Shown here one piece after another: positions 1-7,820 of a stretch of DNA of 64,000 nucleotides. The position numbers and the translations under genes are program-made. The stretch's first letter is position 1. Each line of letters starts with the position of its first letter. This DNA is from Candidatus Hebobacterum abditum (GTDB lineage: Bacteria > Armatimonadota > Hebobacteria > Hebobacterales > Hebobacteraceae), in contig JALGXW010000021.1 of assembly GCA_029821875.1 (NCBI GenBank), positions 48,354 to 112,353 of the forward strand, read 5' to 3'. The notes beneath the pieces were generated by a model that was not told the origin of the DNA, did no database searches, and was given only the letters and a program-made list of their open reading frames with translations.

Positions 1-771
1 GACATCCCCGTCGGGCTGCAGCCACTCGCGATTGCCCACCACCGCGAGCGTGTCGCGGAGGGAGGTCTTCTTCACCAGGAAGTCCATGGCCTGCTCGGCG
101 ACGGCCAGGTACTCCTCGTCGCCGAGGAGCTGGTGGGCGCGGTACAGCGCCTTCGGCAAAGCTGCGTTGGCATAGGTGAACTCGGGCAGAATCCATTCCC
201 AGCCGGGCCGTGTGTGCTCGCGGCAGCGGTGCACGAGGTAGTCGGCCAAGGGTCTGGCGAGCTGCTCTGCCCTGAGCACGTCGCCGCGGGTAGAGTGGGA
301 CCACCAGTGCAGCCCGACGATGCAGTAGGCCTTGCTGCGAGGATGCTCCAGCGCCTCTACCCAGGGAAGGGCTTGGTGCAGCATTCGCTCCGCCGGCCCC
401 ACCATGCCGCTCTCGATCGGCGTAACGAGCACATGGGCCAGCGCCCACAGGGCGCGGCCGAAGGCATCCTCGGAGCCCACCGTGTCCATCGGCCTGCGGT
501 CGTAGGAGACGAAGTTGTGGAAGCGGCCCTCAGGAGTCTGCGCGTACATCAGGAATGCCAAGTAGCGGTAGGCCAGGTCGCGGCTCAGCTGGTCCCCATA
601 GAGCCGATGGTGCTTCAGGACCACCACCAGAGCGCGTGCGTTGTCATCCGTGGTGTAGCCAGTGCGGAAATCCGGGATGCTGTAGTTGGCGTGCTGGATT
701 AGCCCAAAGCAGTCGGTCATCCGCGCCAGGTGATCCAACGAGACAGGTTGGTTCAGCTCGGGGCAGATCAT
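1..771 (-). CDS. six-hairpin glycosidase-like protein, partial (C-terminus beyond left edge)
   Basis: This gene is absent from the ORF track because it runs off the window. Reading the minus strand from ATG at 771 gives 257 open codons beginning MICPELNQPVSLDHLARMTD. It has the alternating helix and aromatic pattern of an alpha/alpha toroid, with TTDDNARAL near residue 35, a WEWILPEFTYANAALP segment near residue 195, and hairpin-like repeats. This pattern is seen in glycosidase-like partners of GT4 glycosyltransferases. Its ATG overlaps the TGA of the upstream glycosyltransferase by 4 bases (ATGA), so the two are translationally coupled and probably act on the same glycan. Catalytic residues and exact family cannot be assigned from the fragment. 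No signal peptide is visible, so it is probably cytoplasmic. Confidence 0.8.
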   Translation of the reverse strand, partial: MICPELNQPVSLDHLARMTDCFGLIQHANYSIPDFRTGYTTDDNARALVVVLKHHRLYGDQLSRDLAYRYLAFLMYAQTPEGRFHNFVSYDRRPMDTVGSEDAFGRALWALAHVLVTPIESGMVGPAERMLHQALPWVEALEHPRSKAYCIVGLHWWSHSTRGDVLRAEQLARPLADYLVHRCREHTRPGWEWILPEFTYANAALPKALYRAHQLLGDEEYLAVAEQAMDFLVKKTSLRDTLAVVGNREWLQPDGDV

Positions 772-2054
772 CGCGCGGCGCTTCCGGTAGCCGATGGCGT
801 CGCCGGCGCGGTCACTGGGATCACCACGGCCGGGCCCGGCCGCGGCCTGGGCAGCTGTCTGAGTACCTCGCGGAGCAGGTTCCGGTAGCGCGTTCCCACC
901 TCCGTCCAGAGCAGACGCCGGCCGTAGGCACGAGTCCGCCGCTCCATCTGCGCCTGCAGTGCAGGCGCATCCAGCACTCGCAGGGCCGCCTCCGAGATGG
1001 ATGATGCGCTGGCGAAGTCGACCAGCAGGCCGCGCTCTCCCCCCAACAGGAATCTGGCGTGAAGATAGGCTGTGGAGATGATCGCCCTACCCGCGGCGAC
1101 TGCGTAGGCAAGCGTCCCGCTGCAGATCTGGTGCGGGTCGACATAGGGAGTGATGTAGATGTCGCTGGCCGCCAGGTAGCTGATGATTTCGTCCTTAGTC
1201 AGGTAACGGTTCACGAACCGGACCGACTCCTCGACTCCGACTTCTCCGATCAGGCGGGTCAGCGACTCGCGGTACTCATCAGCGCCGTCGCGGATTGCGT
1301 CGGGATGGGTCTCGCCGACGATCAAATAGACTAGCTCTGGGTGGTGCTCCAGCACGCGCGGAAGCGCCTGGATGGCGTACTCCAGCCCCTTCCCAGCCCC
1401 CACCAGGCCGAACGTGCACATCACCTTCTTGCCGCTGAGGCCCAGCTGCTGCTTGATCGCTTCCCGTGGCTGGGTAGAAGGTGGAGGCGCACCGTGGTTG
1501 ATGAAGGCGACTTTCGATGGCGCGACACCGTAGTCGCGACGCAGGATCTGGGTGGCGATAGGGTTCATCACCATCACCCGCTCCGACTTCTCCGCCAGCG
1601 CCCGGATCATGTCGCGGGTCTTCTGGTTCGGTTCGGGCAGCACGGTATGCAGGTTGGCGACCACCGGCTTGTCAATGGTGCTGAGGAACCGGTATATGCT
1701 CCGGCCCTCCATGCCCCCGTAGATGCCGAACTCGTGCTGGATGCTGACCACGTCTGCAGGCGAGTCGTTGATGAACTCCGCCGCGGCCTGGTAGTCTTTC
1801 TCGTTGCGGTCGTCCACTACATGAACTACAGGGCGGGAGTACTGGTGGTATCTGGCGCCACCCTCCATGGCGATCACAACTGGCTCGGGGAATGCTCCGC
1901 CACCCCCAGTGGCCTGTATCAGATCCTCACAGAAGGTGGCAATCCCGCATTCCCGCGGGGGATAGGTGCTGAGATAGGCCACCTTGACCTGCTCGGCTCG
2001 TGCCGGAAGAACGCGTGCTTTCAGGGCGTCTACGTATACCCTCGCCACAGTCAT
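768..2054 (-). CDS. glycosyltransferase family 4 (GT-B fold)
   Basis: The 428-residue product has the two-Rossmann GT-B layout. The N-terminal half carries YPPRECGIATF near residue 32 and HEFGIYGG near residue 107. The C-terminal half carries FGLVGAGKGLEYAI, YLIVGETHP and the donor-site stretch ITPYVDPHQICSGTLAYA. The usual E-x7-E motif is not clear. It probably transfers a sugar from a nucleotide-sugar donor; the substrate is unknown. The ATG follows AAAGGA at good spacing. It lies 52 bases downstream of the zinc-ribbon gene on the same strand, so it may be read through from the helicase operon. It overlaps the next gene by 4 bases. Confidence 0.88.
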   Translation of the reverse strand: MTVARVYVDALKARVLPARAEQVKVAYLSTYPPRECGIATFCEDLIQATGGGGAFPEPVVIAMEGGARYHQYSRPVVHVVDDRNEKDYQAAAEFINDSPADVVSIQHEFGIYGGMEGRSIYRFLSTIDKPVVANLHTVLPEPNQKTRDMIRALAEKSERVMVMNPIATQILRRDYGVAPSKVAFINHGAPPPSTQPREAIKQQLGLSGKKVMCTFGLVGAGKGLEYAIQALPRVLEHHPELVYLIVGETHPDAIRDGADEYRESLTRLIGEVGVEESVRFVNRYLTKDEIISYLAASDIYITPYVDPHQICSGTLAYAVAAGRAIISTAYLHARFLLGGERGLLVDFASASSISEAALRVLDAPALQAQMERRTRAYGRRLLWTEVGTRYRNLLREVLRQLPRPRPGPAVVIPVTAPATPSATGSAAR

Positions 2055-2106
2055 ATCTGTCCTTTCTGTCTCGCGCTAGCAGACCGGCCGGTCGGGCACT
2101 GCCCCC

Positions 2107-2298
2107 CTAGCGTCGGAAGTGTCTCCTGCGGGGGCGCCTGGTGGCCCGTTCAGCGGCCCTGGCGGCACTTCGCTTCTGGTGGCAGCTTGAGCACAGGCGG
2201 GGCGGCGGGTAGCCCAGCCGCTCGTCCTCAGTCCACTCCGCCTCCGCGTAGACGAAAGGCTCCTCACAGGCTTCGCACTGAAGCTCCCGGTCGGCCAT
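2107..2298 (-). CDS. small zinc-ribbon protein (zf-trcl-like)
   Basis: This 63-residue protein has a CEAC near residue 8 and CSSC near residue 36, separated by a segment with YAEAEWTEDERLGYPPPRL. The pattern resembles the probable zinc-binding domain family zf-trcl (two CxxC knuckles around an F-x-E core). The C-terminus is very basic (RRPRRRHFRR), suggesting nucleic-acid binding. It starts 2 bases after the stop of the RRM gene, so it is co-translated with it. Together with the helicase upstream it forms a small RNA-handling cassette. No function is known for the family; the RNA role is inferred from context. Confidence 0.8.
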   Translation of the reverse strand: MADRELQCEACEEPFVYAEAEWTEDERLGYPPPRLCSSCHQKRSAARAAERATRRPRRRHFRR

Positions 2299-2300
2299 GC

Positions 2301-2594
2301 CTACCAGCGACGCCTGCCGCCGCCGAAGCCGCCACCACGACGGTCCCCGCCTCCGCCACCGCGCTCGCGCCGCGGGCGAGCCTCACTGACGTTGATAGCG
2401 CGACCATCCACCTCACGCCCGTTCATCGCCGCGATCGCATCAGCGGCCTTCTCTTCCGGCACGTCCACGAAGCCGAACCCCTTGTCGGCAATCAGACGCG
2501 CTTCCGTAGGCTCGTACTCCGCGAACAGCTCCCGCAGTGAAGTCTCCGTTACGGAGTAGCTCAGGTTCCCAACATACAGACTCTTAGTGGCCAC
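2301..2594 (-). CDS. RNA-recognition-motif (RRM) protein, RbpA-like
   Basis: A single RRM fills the protein. RNP2 is LYVGNLSY near residue 5 and RNP1 is KGFGFVDV near residue 40. It is followed by a Gly/Arg-rich tail (ERGGGGGDRRGGGFGGG) typical of bacterial and cyanobacterial cold-induced RNA-binding proteins. The ORF track starts it at 2642, but a GTG at 2594 is preceded by AAAGGAGG at ideal spacing and gives a start directly at the RRM (VATKSLYVGNL, 97 residues), so that start is used. It lies downstream of the DEAD-box helicase and directly before the zinc-ribbon gene. It probably binds single-stranded RNA and helps remodel structured transcripts. Confidence 0.93.
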   Translation of the reverse strand: MATKSLYVGNLSYSVTETSLRELFAEYEPTEARLIADKGFGFVDVPEEKAADAIAAMNGREVDGRAINVSEARPRRERGGGGGDRRGGGFGGGRRRW

Positions 2595-2719
2595 AGTGGC
2601 CTCCTTTCGCTGCGGCCTGGCTCCGCCGTGCGAGCACGCCACATCCTGCCGAAGCGCCAGCTTCCTTACCGCGGGCCAGGCCGCGGTGCAACGGAACCGA
2701 CGCCCATCGCGACTACATA

Positions 2720-3931
2720 CTATCTGCGACGACCCCCGACCTGCGGACGGCGCGGGCGGCGAAAGCGAGAGAGCCGTCTCGCCGGCACACGGGATGACTG
2801 GGACAAGTCCGGCTCGGTCAGTCCGGCTACGGTGACGCGGGGGAGCTGTCGGCCGAGGGTCCGCTCGATGCTGGCGAGAGCAGGGCCGTCCTCTCGGCTT
2901 GCCAGGGTGAAGGCATCGCCCAACGCTCCGGCTCGCGCCGTCCGTCCGATCCGGTTCAGGTACTCGGCCGGCATGGCAGGAACGTCGTAGTTCACAACGT
3001 GAGTCACCCCCTCCACATGGAGGCCTCGCGCGGCCACATCAGTCGCCACCAGCACTCGCACGGAGCGCTGCCGGAAGCTCTCGAGGGCCTGCTCCCGCTC
3101 GCGTTGGCTGCGATCACCGTGGATGCAGCCCGTCTTCAGCCTCTCCAGCTGGAGTCGTCTCGCCAGGACGTCGGCCTGGCGCCGAGTGCGAACGAAGACG
3201 AGTACGCTCTCCATGGCGTCGCGGTCGAGCAGCTCCAGCAGCAGATCGGTCTTGCGCGCCGACGGCACCATGTATACAGACTCGGATACCGTCGCGGGAG
3301 GAGCAGAGGGGGAGCCGACCTCAACGGGGATCGGGTCCCGCAGGATCTCCTCATACGCCAATTCCATCAGCGCGATCGGCATCGTGGCGGAGAAGAGCAT
3401 GGACTGGCGCTCTCTGGGCAGCCGCGCCAGGATGCGCCGCAGGTCGGGGATAAAGCCCATGTCCATCATCCGATCGGCCTCGTCCAACACTAGCACTTCG
3501 ACGGCGTCGAGTCGAGCCGAACGTCGGCGGCAGTGGTCGAGCAACCGACCGGGCGTTGCCACCACGATCTCATAACCGGCCTTCAGGGCCTCATGCTGGC
3601 GGGCCATGCCGAGGCCGCCGTACACGTCTATAGTTCGCAGGGGGGTGCCATGGGTGAGGACCGCGCACTGCTCGGCCGTCTGCGCCGCGATCTCACGAGT
3701 GGGAGAGAGGATCAGCGCTCGCGTGCGGCCGTTCCGGCCGTTGCGGAGACGCTGGATCAGTGGGAGCAAGAAGGCAGCGGTCTTGCCGCTTCCCGTCTCC
3801 GCGGTGGCGATGATATCGCGTCCGGCGAGCGCGAGAGGGATTACTTCCTGCTGGATGGGCGTAGGTGTGTCGAAACCCATTCGGCGAGTGGCCCGAATGA
3901 GTTCGTCGGAAAGGCGAAACTGAGTGAAGAT
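2720..3931 (-). CDS. DEAD-box ATP-dependent RNA helicase, possibly with a non-canonical start
   Basis: All core motifs are present: Q motif (GFDTPTPIQ), Walker A AETGSGKT, DEAD (VLDEADRM), SAT (FSATM), motif V (VATDVAARGL) and motif VI (NRIGRTARAG). It ends in a short basic tail. It unwinds RNA duplexes, probably at low temperature or on structured mRNAs. The ORF track starts at ATG 3880 (386 residues). However, the same frame upstream reads IFTQFRLSDELIRATRR, which is the conserved pre-Q-motif helix of the family. Between the in-frame TGA near 3960 and ATG 3880 there is no ATG, GTG or TTG. An ATC at 3931 lies 7 bases after GAGGT and is taken here as a tentative start; 3880 is the conservative alternative. 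Confidence 0.9.
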   Translation of the reverse strand: MFTQFRLSDELIRATRRMGFDTPTPIQQEVIPLALAGRDIIATAETGSGKTAAFLLPLIQRLRNGRNGRTRALILSPTREIAAQTAEQCAVLTHGTPLRTIDVYGGLGMARQHEALKAGYEIVVATPGRLLDHCRRRSARLDAVEVLVLDEADRMMDMGFIPDLRRILARLPRERQSMLFSATMPIALMELAYEEILRDPIPVEVGSPSAPPATVSESVYMVPSARKTDLLLELLDRDAMESVLVFVRTRRQADVLARRLQLERLKTGCIHGDRSQREREQALESFRQRSVRVLVATDVAARGLHVEGVTHVVNYDVPAMPAEYLNRIGRTARAGALGDAFTLASREDGPALASIERTLGRQLPRVTVAGLTEPDLSQSSRVPARRLSRFRRPRRPQVGGRRR

Positions 3932-4068
3932 AGTCGTTACCTCGCAGGCTAGAGAAAGTCAGATCGCCACAGCGGCGCTCTTCTAGCCGACGAGGTGACT
4001 CGCTCTTGATTGTGCTCTTTGACCTCGACTGCGGTTGTCCGACCAGTCAGGCCTGAGCACTTAAGGGT

Positions 4069-4098
4069 ATTGTACCACAAATGCCCCACGCCGGTCAA
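4069..4098 (-). promoter_or_regulatory. sigma70-type promoter for the helicase-RRM-zinc ribbon cassette
   Basis: On the minus strand TTGACC is followed after 18 bases by TACAAT. The predicted transcript starts near 4062, leaving a leader of roughly 130 bases before ATC 3931 or 180 before ATG 3880. A long leader is common for cold-induced RNA helicase mRNAs. The match is by eye only. Confidence 0.65.
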
Positions 4099-4233
4099 AC
4101 GCCGCGGTCGGGATCGCGCACACTCTCTCTGCCAAATGGCGATGAGACGCCGCTCACAGCCCTGCATGCTTGTCCTCGAACCTCAGTCATTCTCCCATAT
4201 AAGACCTCCGGGCCGCGCCTCCGGCGCCTTGCC

Positions 4234-4258
4234 GTTCATCCTGAGCCTTGCCAAAGGG
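4234..4258. repeat. short dispersed element (CATCCTGAGC type)
   Basis: The stretch GTTCATCCTGAGCCTTGCC followed by AAAGGG resembles intergenic elements widespread in metagenomic bacterial genomes. A relative with the core CTGAGCG is found near 61 kb in this window. It is noncoding, and no target duplication is visible. Confidence 0.4.
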
Positions 4259-4306
4259 CCGAATCCCCACCACGGACGCACACCTGCCCCAGGGGGACGC
4301 CCTTAC

Positions 4307-5755
4307 CTAGTCCCTGCCACGCAGGAAGTGGCGCCGCTTGTAGAGGCTTCGCGCACAGAGAGCGACCCCCGCGGTCACGAGCAGCGGCGGCAACAGAGTT
4401 GCGGCCCATGGACGCCCGTCAGCCCGAGCGGGCAGGAACACCCAGGCCGCGAGAAGGATGCTCATGAACCACCCGTACACGGCCCACACGGCCCATCGCG
4501 CCCTCAGCAGTAAAGCGATCGCCTGCGTGATGCCGAGGATCCCGAACAGAGGCGCAATGACGAGCGATAGCCGTGTCAGCGGACTTGGGAAGTCGCTGGC
4601 GAGCATCGGCAACACAGTGAAGGAGGCAACGATCGCCAGGAATCCAAATGCTGTACCGGCGGCGATAAGCTGATAGAACATAGGGGGCAGATCCCGGAAC
4701 TTTGCCGGCAAGACATCTCGGAATATCGCGAAGGACCCCGGCCACACTCGGAGGGAGAGCCACCGACGCCGTTTGGGTTCGACACCGCCAGCGAACCACC
4801 AGCGGTTGTGCCAGGTGTAGACACCCACGGCAAGCGCGAACACTATCCCAAATGCGGTCAGGCGAGTGCGTACCTCGGGAGGAGACATAAACCAGTGGGC
4901 CACCGGGAAAGACGCACACCAGGCCCAGACTGCGTACACGCCCCGCTGGTTTTGGACGAGTATGGCTCTCGCCTGCACCAGACTGAGGACCGCAAGAACG
5001 AACATTGCCTTGTTGCCGCTTGGGGTCCCGGCAAAGCACGGGCTGATGTTAAGCATGCGCCGCCCTTCAGCCACTGACAGTAAAGCGGCAAGGCCCCACA
5101 AGATTCCGAAGATCGCAATCCCCAGGAGCAGCTTCGGGGCCCGCCACCAACGGCGACGCGCGTGATGCCGCCGAGCAGCAATCAACATGTCTCTTACTGC
5201 CGCAGGCATAGGGTCACCCGGGAAGTACGTCTTAAGACGGTCATAGCGGGCGTCGAAGTACCCCTTCGCGGGGCATGTGCTCAAGCCGGGAAGCTGTAGA
5301 GGGAGCAGTCGTTCCATGACCATCTCTGCCAGGCGCTGATCGCAGGTAAGATCGAAGCTGCCGTATCGGCCAACCCTCTCCTTCGGCCACCCAGCATCGG
5401 GAGTATCCTCATCCATGGGATAGAAGCGCAGATAGAACTCCCGACTACTCGGGCAGAGCCCGATGTGGACATAAGTGTCCCCGGTGCGGGCCGCATAGAG
5501 ACTATCGTCGGAAGCTAGGGTCCTCTCGATCTCAGACCACGTGGTCTCTTCCGGCCGCGACGGGACGCCGTGGTGCTCATGCCAATCCTCCATGCGATCG
5601 AGCGTCGCATCGGGCCATTGCTCCTTCAGCGTATCCACGACGACCAGCAATGCAGCCCGAAGGTCCGATAGCGGTATGTGCTGCTCGAGGTGGACCGTCA
5701 CGCCATTGAAGGGAGCTCGGCCCTCACGCCAGCGCCGGTTGAGTTCCTCATCCAT
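4307..5755 (-). CDS. unknown polytopic membrane protein with soluble N-terminal domain
   Basis: I do not recognise this 482-residue protein. Residues 1 to about 200 are soluble and mixed charged, with many Trp/Asp residues (MEDWHEHHGVPSRPEET). From about 205 on there are roughly eight hydrophobic segments, such as LLLGIAIFGILWGLAALL, AFGIVFALAVGVYTW, LIAAGTAFGFLAIVASF and SILLAAWVFLPA, so the C-terminal half is an inner-membrane bundle. It ends in a basic cytoplasmic tail (SLYKRRHFLRGRD). It stands alone, followed downstream by the helicase leader, with no partner gene suggesting a role. Confidence 0.75.
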   Translation of the reverse strand: MDEELNRRWREGRAPFNGVTVHLEQHIPLSDLRAALLVVVDTLKEQWPDATLDRMEDWHEHHGVPSRPEETTWSEIERTLASDDSLYAARTGDTYVHIGLCPSSREFYLRFYPMDEDTPDAGWPKERVGRYGSFDLTCDQRLAEMVMERLLPLQLPGLSTCPAKGYFDARYDRLKTYFPGDPMPAAVRDMLIAARRHHARRRWWRAPKLLLGIAIFGILWGLAALLSVAEGRRMLNISPCFAGTPSGNKAMFVLAVLSLVQARAILVQNQRGVYAVWAWCASFPVAHWFMSPPEVRTRLTAFGIVFALAVGVYTWHNRWWFAGGVEPKRRRWLSLRVWPGSFAIFRDVLPAKFRDLPPMFYQLIAAGTAFGFLAIVASFTVLPMLASDFPSPLTRLSLVIAPLFGILGITQAIALLLRARWAVWAVYGWFMSILLAAWVFLPARADGRPWAATLLPPLLVTAGVALCARSLYKRRHFLRGRD

Positions 5756-5818
5756 CTTCCCACCTCACGTTGCCCCGCCAGCCCCGGCCACCCTCTCCTG
5801 TACCACCGCGGTCGTGCC

Positions 5819-6847
5819 TTAGTCAACGGCAAGTTGTGGCAGATGCTCGCTGATGCGGTCGCGCAGGACGCCCAGGTTGCGGTCGAAGAAGCCATCATTC
5901 ACATAGAAGCTGCCGGCCACTCGTGAGCCGGCCTCGGCAAACAGGCCGGTCCGCCACACTTGGCGGGCGACCATGAACCAGGGGATCGCGGTCAGAGCGG
6001 CCTCGGAGAGCGGGCGCACTTCCCGGTACCCCTCACAGAAGGCATCCCAGATGGCGTCTGTTTCGCCAAAGCCCAGGCGGCATACAGCGAGGTCATAGGC
6101 GCGCCAGCCCAGGCCGCTGCAGTCGAAGTCGAACACACGGGCACTACCGTCGGCATCCATGCGGATATTGCCGCTGGGGTAATCGCCGTGGCAATACCCC
6201 CACTCAAGCTCGTCAACCTGCGCCGCCAACCCAGCGTGCAGCTGTCCGGCTACCGCTCGGACGAAGGCAGCATCCGCTGGGCGGTGGGCCAGGAAGGGGA
6301 GTATCACCTCAATCGGCCGATCGATCAGGTGCCGGAGGTCGAGTACGAACCGCTGGTGCTCGCAGGTGAAGCCATCGCTATGCCGATGGATGAGTGCCAT
6401 CGTGCGACCACAGGCCCGAGTCTCGTCGAGGTTCGCGGCCTCCGGCCGGTGCCCGGAAGCATGGGAGAAGAGGACCGCCGTTCGCGGTCCCTCTAAGGCA
6501 GGAATGGTGCAGTGGCAGGCGCCGTCCCGCCGGACGATCGGCGCGCACACGGGCACACCGCGAGCCTCGAGGTGGGCCAATACGGCCAGTTCATACGCAA
6601 TGTCCTCCGCAGTGCGCCGACCATGACTGTAAAGGCGCAGCACGTAGTCGCCATCCGGTGTCGATATGAAGTAGTGGTCATTGAACCCACACTGTATCAG
6701 ATGACAGGCTGTGGGCCTGGCGAGGTGGTACTCGGGCCAGAGGGCGTCGACGAGTGCCCCCACCTCAAGCGTCGAGTGCACAACAGGCAAGAAGTGCGCC
6801 ATCCGGTCCCTCCAGCGAGTGACGTCGTCGTCATGCGGATTGCGCAT
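5819..6847 (-). CDS. APH-family phosphotransferase
   Basis: The 342-residue protein has the aminoglycoside phosphotransferase/choline kinase fold. The Brenner-type catalytic motif is YCHGDYPSGNI near residue 228 (catalytic Asp and Asn), followed by the metal-binding VFDFDCSGLGWRAYDLA. The N-lobe has YVLRLYSHGRRTAEDIAYE, with a lysine-poor ATP-binding region. The family phosphorylates small hydroxyl substrates such as homoserine, choline or sugars; the substrate here is not deducible. The track starts at GTG 6877, but ATG 6847 has GGGAGGGGG just upstream and is preferred. It is a stand-alone gene between unknown genes. Confidence 0.85.
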   Translation of the reverse strand: MRNPHDDDVTRWRDRMAHFLPVVHSTLEVGALVDALWPEYHLARPTACHLIQCGFNDHYFISTPDGDYVLRLYSHGRRTAEDIAYELAVLAHLEARGVPVCAPIVRRDGACHCTIPALEGPRTAVLFSHASGHRPEAANLDETRACGRTMALIHRHSDGFTCEHQRFVLDLRHLIDRPIEVILPFLAHRPADAAFVRAVAGQLHAGLAAQVDELEWGYCHGDYPSGNIRMDADGSARVFDFDCSGLGWRAYDLAVCRLGFGETDAIWDAFCEGYREVRPLSEAALTAIPWFMVARQVWRTGLFAEAGSRVAGSFYVNDGFFDRNLGVLRDRISEHLPQLAVD

Positions 6848-6929
6848 CCCGCCGCCCCCTCCCCTGCTACTGACCACCGGGGCCCGCCCTCAGAACTCCT
6901 GCAGCACTCCGGGCTGCGACGATCCGGAC

Positions 6930-7556
6930 CTACCTGAGCGCGCCGTCGCCCCCCGCGTACAGCCACACCCCGATTGCGTACCATTCGTCGCTGCTAGTCT
7001 CTAGATCGGCTCCCTCCTCCAGCAGGCGACTGCGAACAGCATCCAGTCGCTCCGCCTCAGCGACACTCGACAGGAGCAGATTCTCATTCAGGAAGTCGCC
7101 GAATTCCCTCATGGCACGAATCAGACCGTATATGACCTCATTGTAGAGCACTGAGTAGTAGCCCCGGGCCGATCCATAGTAGCCGAAGTCATACCCAACA
7201 AAGGCGAAGCCAGCTGGCAGGCCACTCAGGGCCTCAGTCCCTCCGAAGCAGATCAGATCGGCGTCCGGCCCGAAATCCCTCGCCAGGATCTCTTTGATCT
7301 GCTCGTATTGGCCTAGATCGCCGATCCCAGTCTCGGGCAGGAAGCCATACTCCGATTCCCAATCACGCCCACCCCAGGGGCCATGCCAGAAGGCCCCGTC
7401 GAACCCGCGATACTTCCTCGCCACTTCCTCGTGGGTGAGACCCAACACAGGTATCCTGAACTCATAGCCAGGTATCGGATCCTCTCTGTGCGCCTCTGCA
7501 AGACTCACACGAGTCACTATCACGAGTCCCTCGGAGCGCGCACCCTCTTCAAGCAT
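6930..7556 (-). CDS. hypothetical protein
   Basis: I do not recognise this 208-residue protein. It is acidic and rich in aromatic residues and glycine, with WHGPWGGRDWESEYGF near residue 57 and FVGYDFGYYGSARGYYSVLYNEV near residue 118. No signal peptide or membrane segment is seen. The size and aromatic-rich acidic character recall SMI1/KNR4-type or other immunity-like soluble proteins, but no motif settles this. It lies just upstream of the phosphotransferase gene on the same strand. The 264 bases on its other side hold no gene I can support. Confidence 0.6.
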   Translation of the reverse strand: MLEEGARSEGLVIVTRVSLAEAHREDPIPGYEFRIPVLGLTHEEVARKYRGFDGAFWHGPWGGRDWESEYGFLPETGIGDLGQYEQIKEILARDFGPDADLICFGGTEALSGLPAGFAFVGYDFGYYGSARGYYSVLYNEVIYGLIRAMREFGDFLNENLLLSSVAEAERLDAVRSRLLEEGADLETSSDEWYAIGVWLYAGGDGALR

Positions 7557-7820
7557 CTGATCTCACCCGGATATGGTCTACAGGGCCAATGTGGATGTGG
7601 TCGCCGAACACCCAATGCGTAGTGTTCCTATGATCGAGTGATTTCGGTGGCGCGTTCGGATACTTCTTGGCGCGAAGGTCTCGCCCCCCGTCCGGTGAGG
7701 CGCCTGCGTCGGAGTCTGATGTTCCCCTCTTCATCGGGGCCCTCTGCCATCTGGATCAGAACGTCTGCTTCGCCCTTTGACTCCTGCCCCCACCCCTGCC
7801 GCTGACGGCCGCGCCCGGCC

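Larger units (their letters stand above)
3950..4306. other. intergenic region with helicase leader and dispersed repeat
   Basis: About 357 bases without a convincing gene. It holds the leader and promoter of the helicase cassette and, further right, a 25-base motif resembling the CATCCTGAGC-type elements scattered in many environmental genomes. The short ORFs listed here by the track have no family resemblance. Confidence 0.6.

Noticed and set aside
133-1004. Plus-strand ORFs of 189 and 149 residues
   Set aside because: They are antisense to the six-hairpin and GT4 genes, and their composition is biased toward Arg/Pro/Gly with no family pattern.
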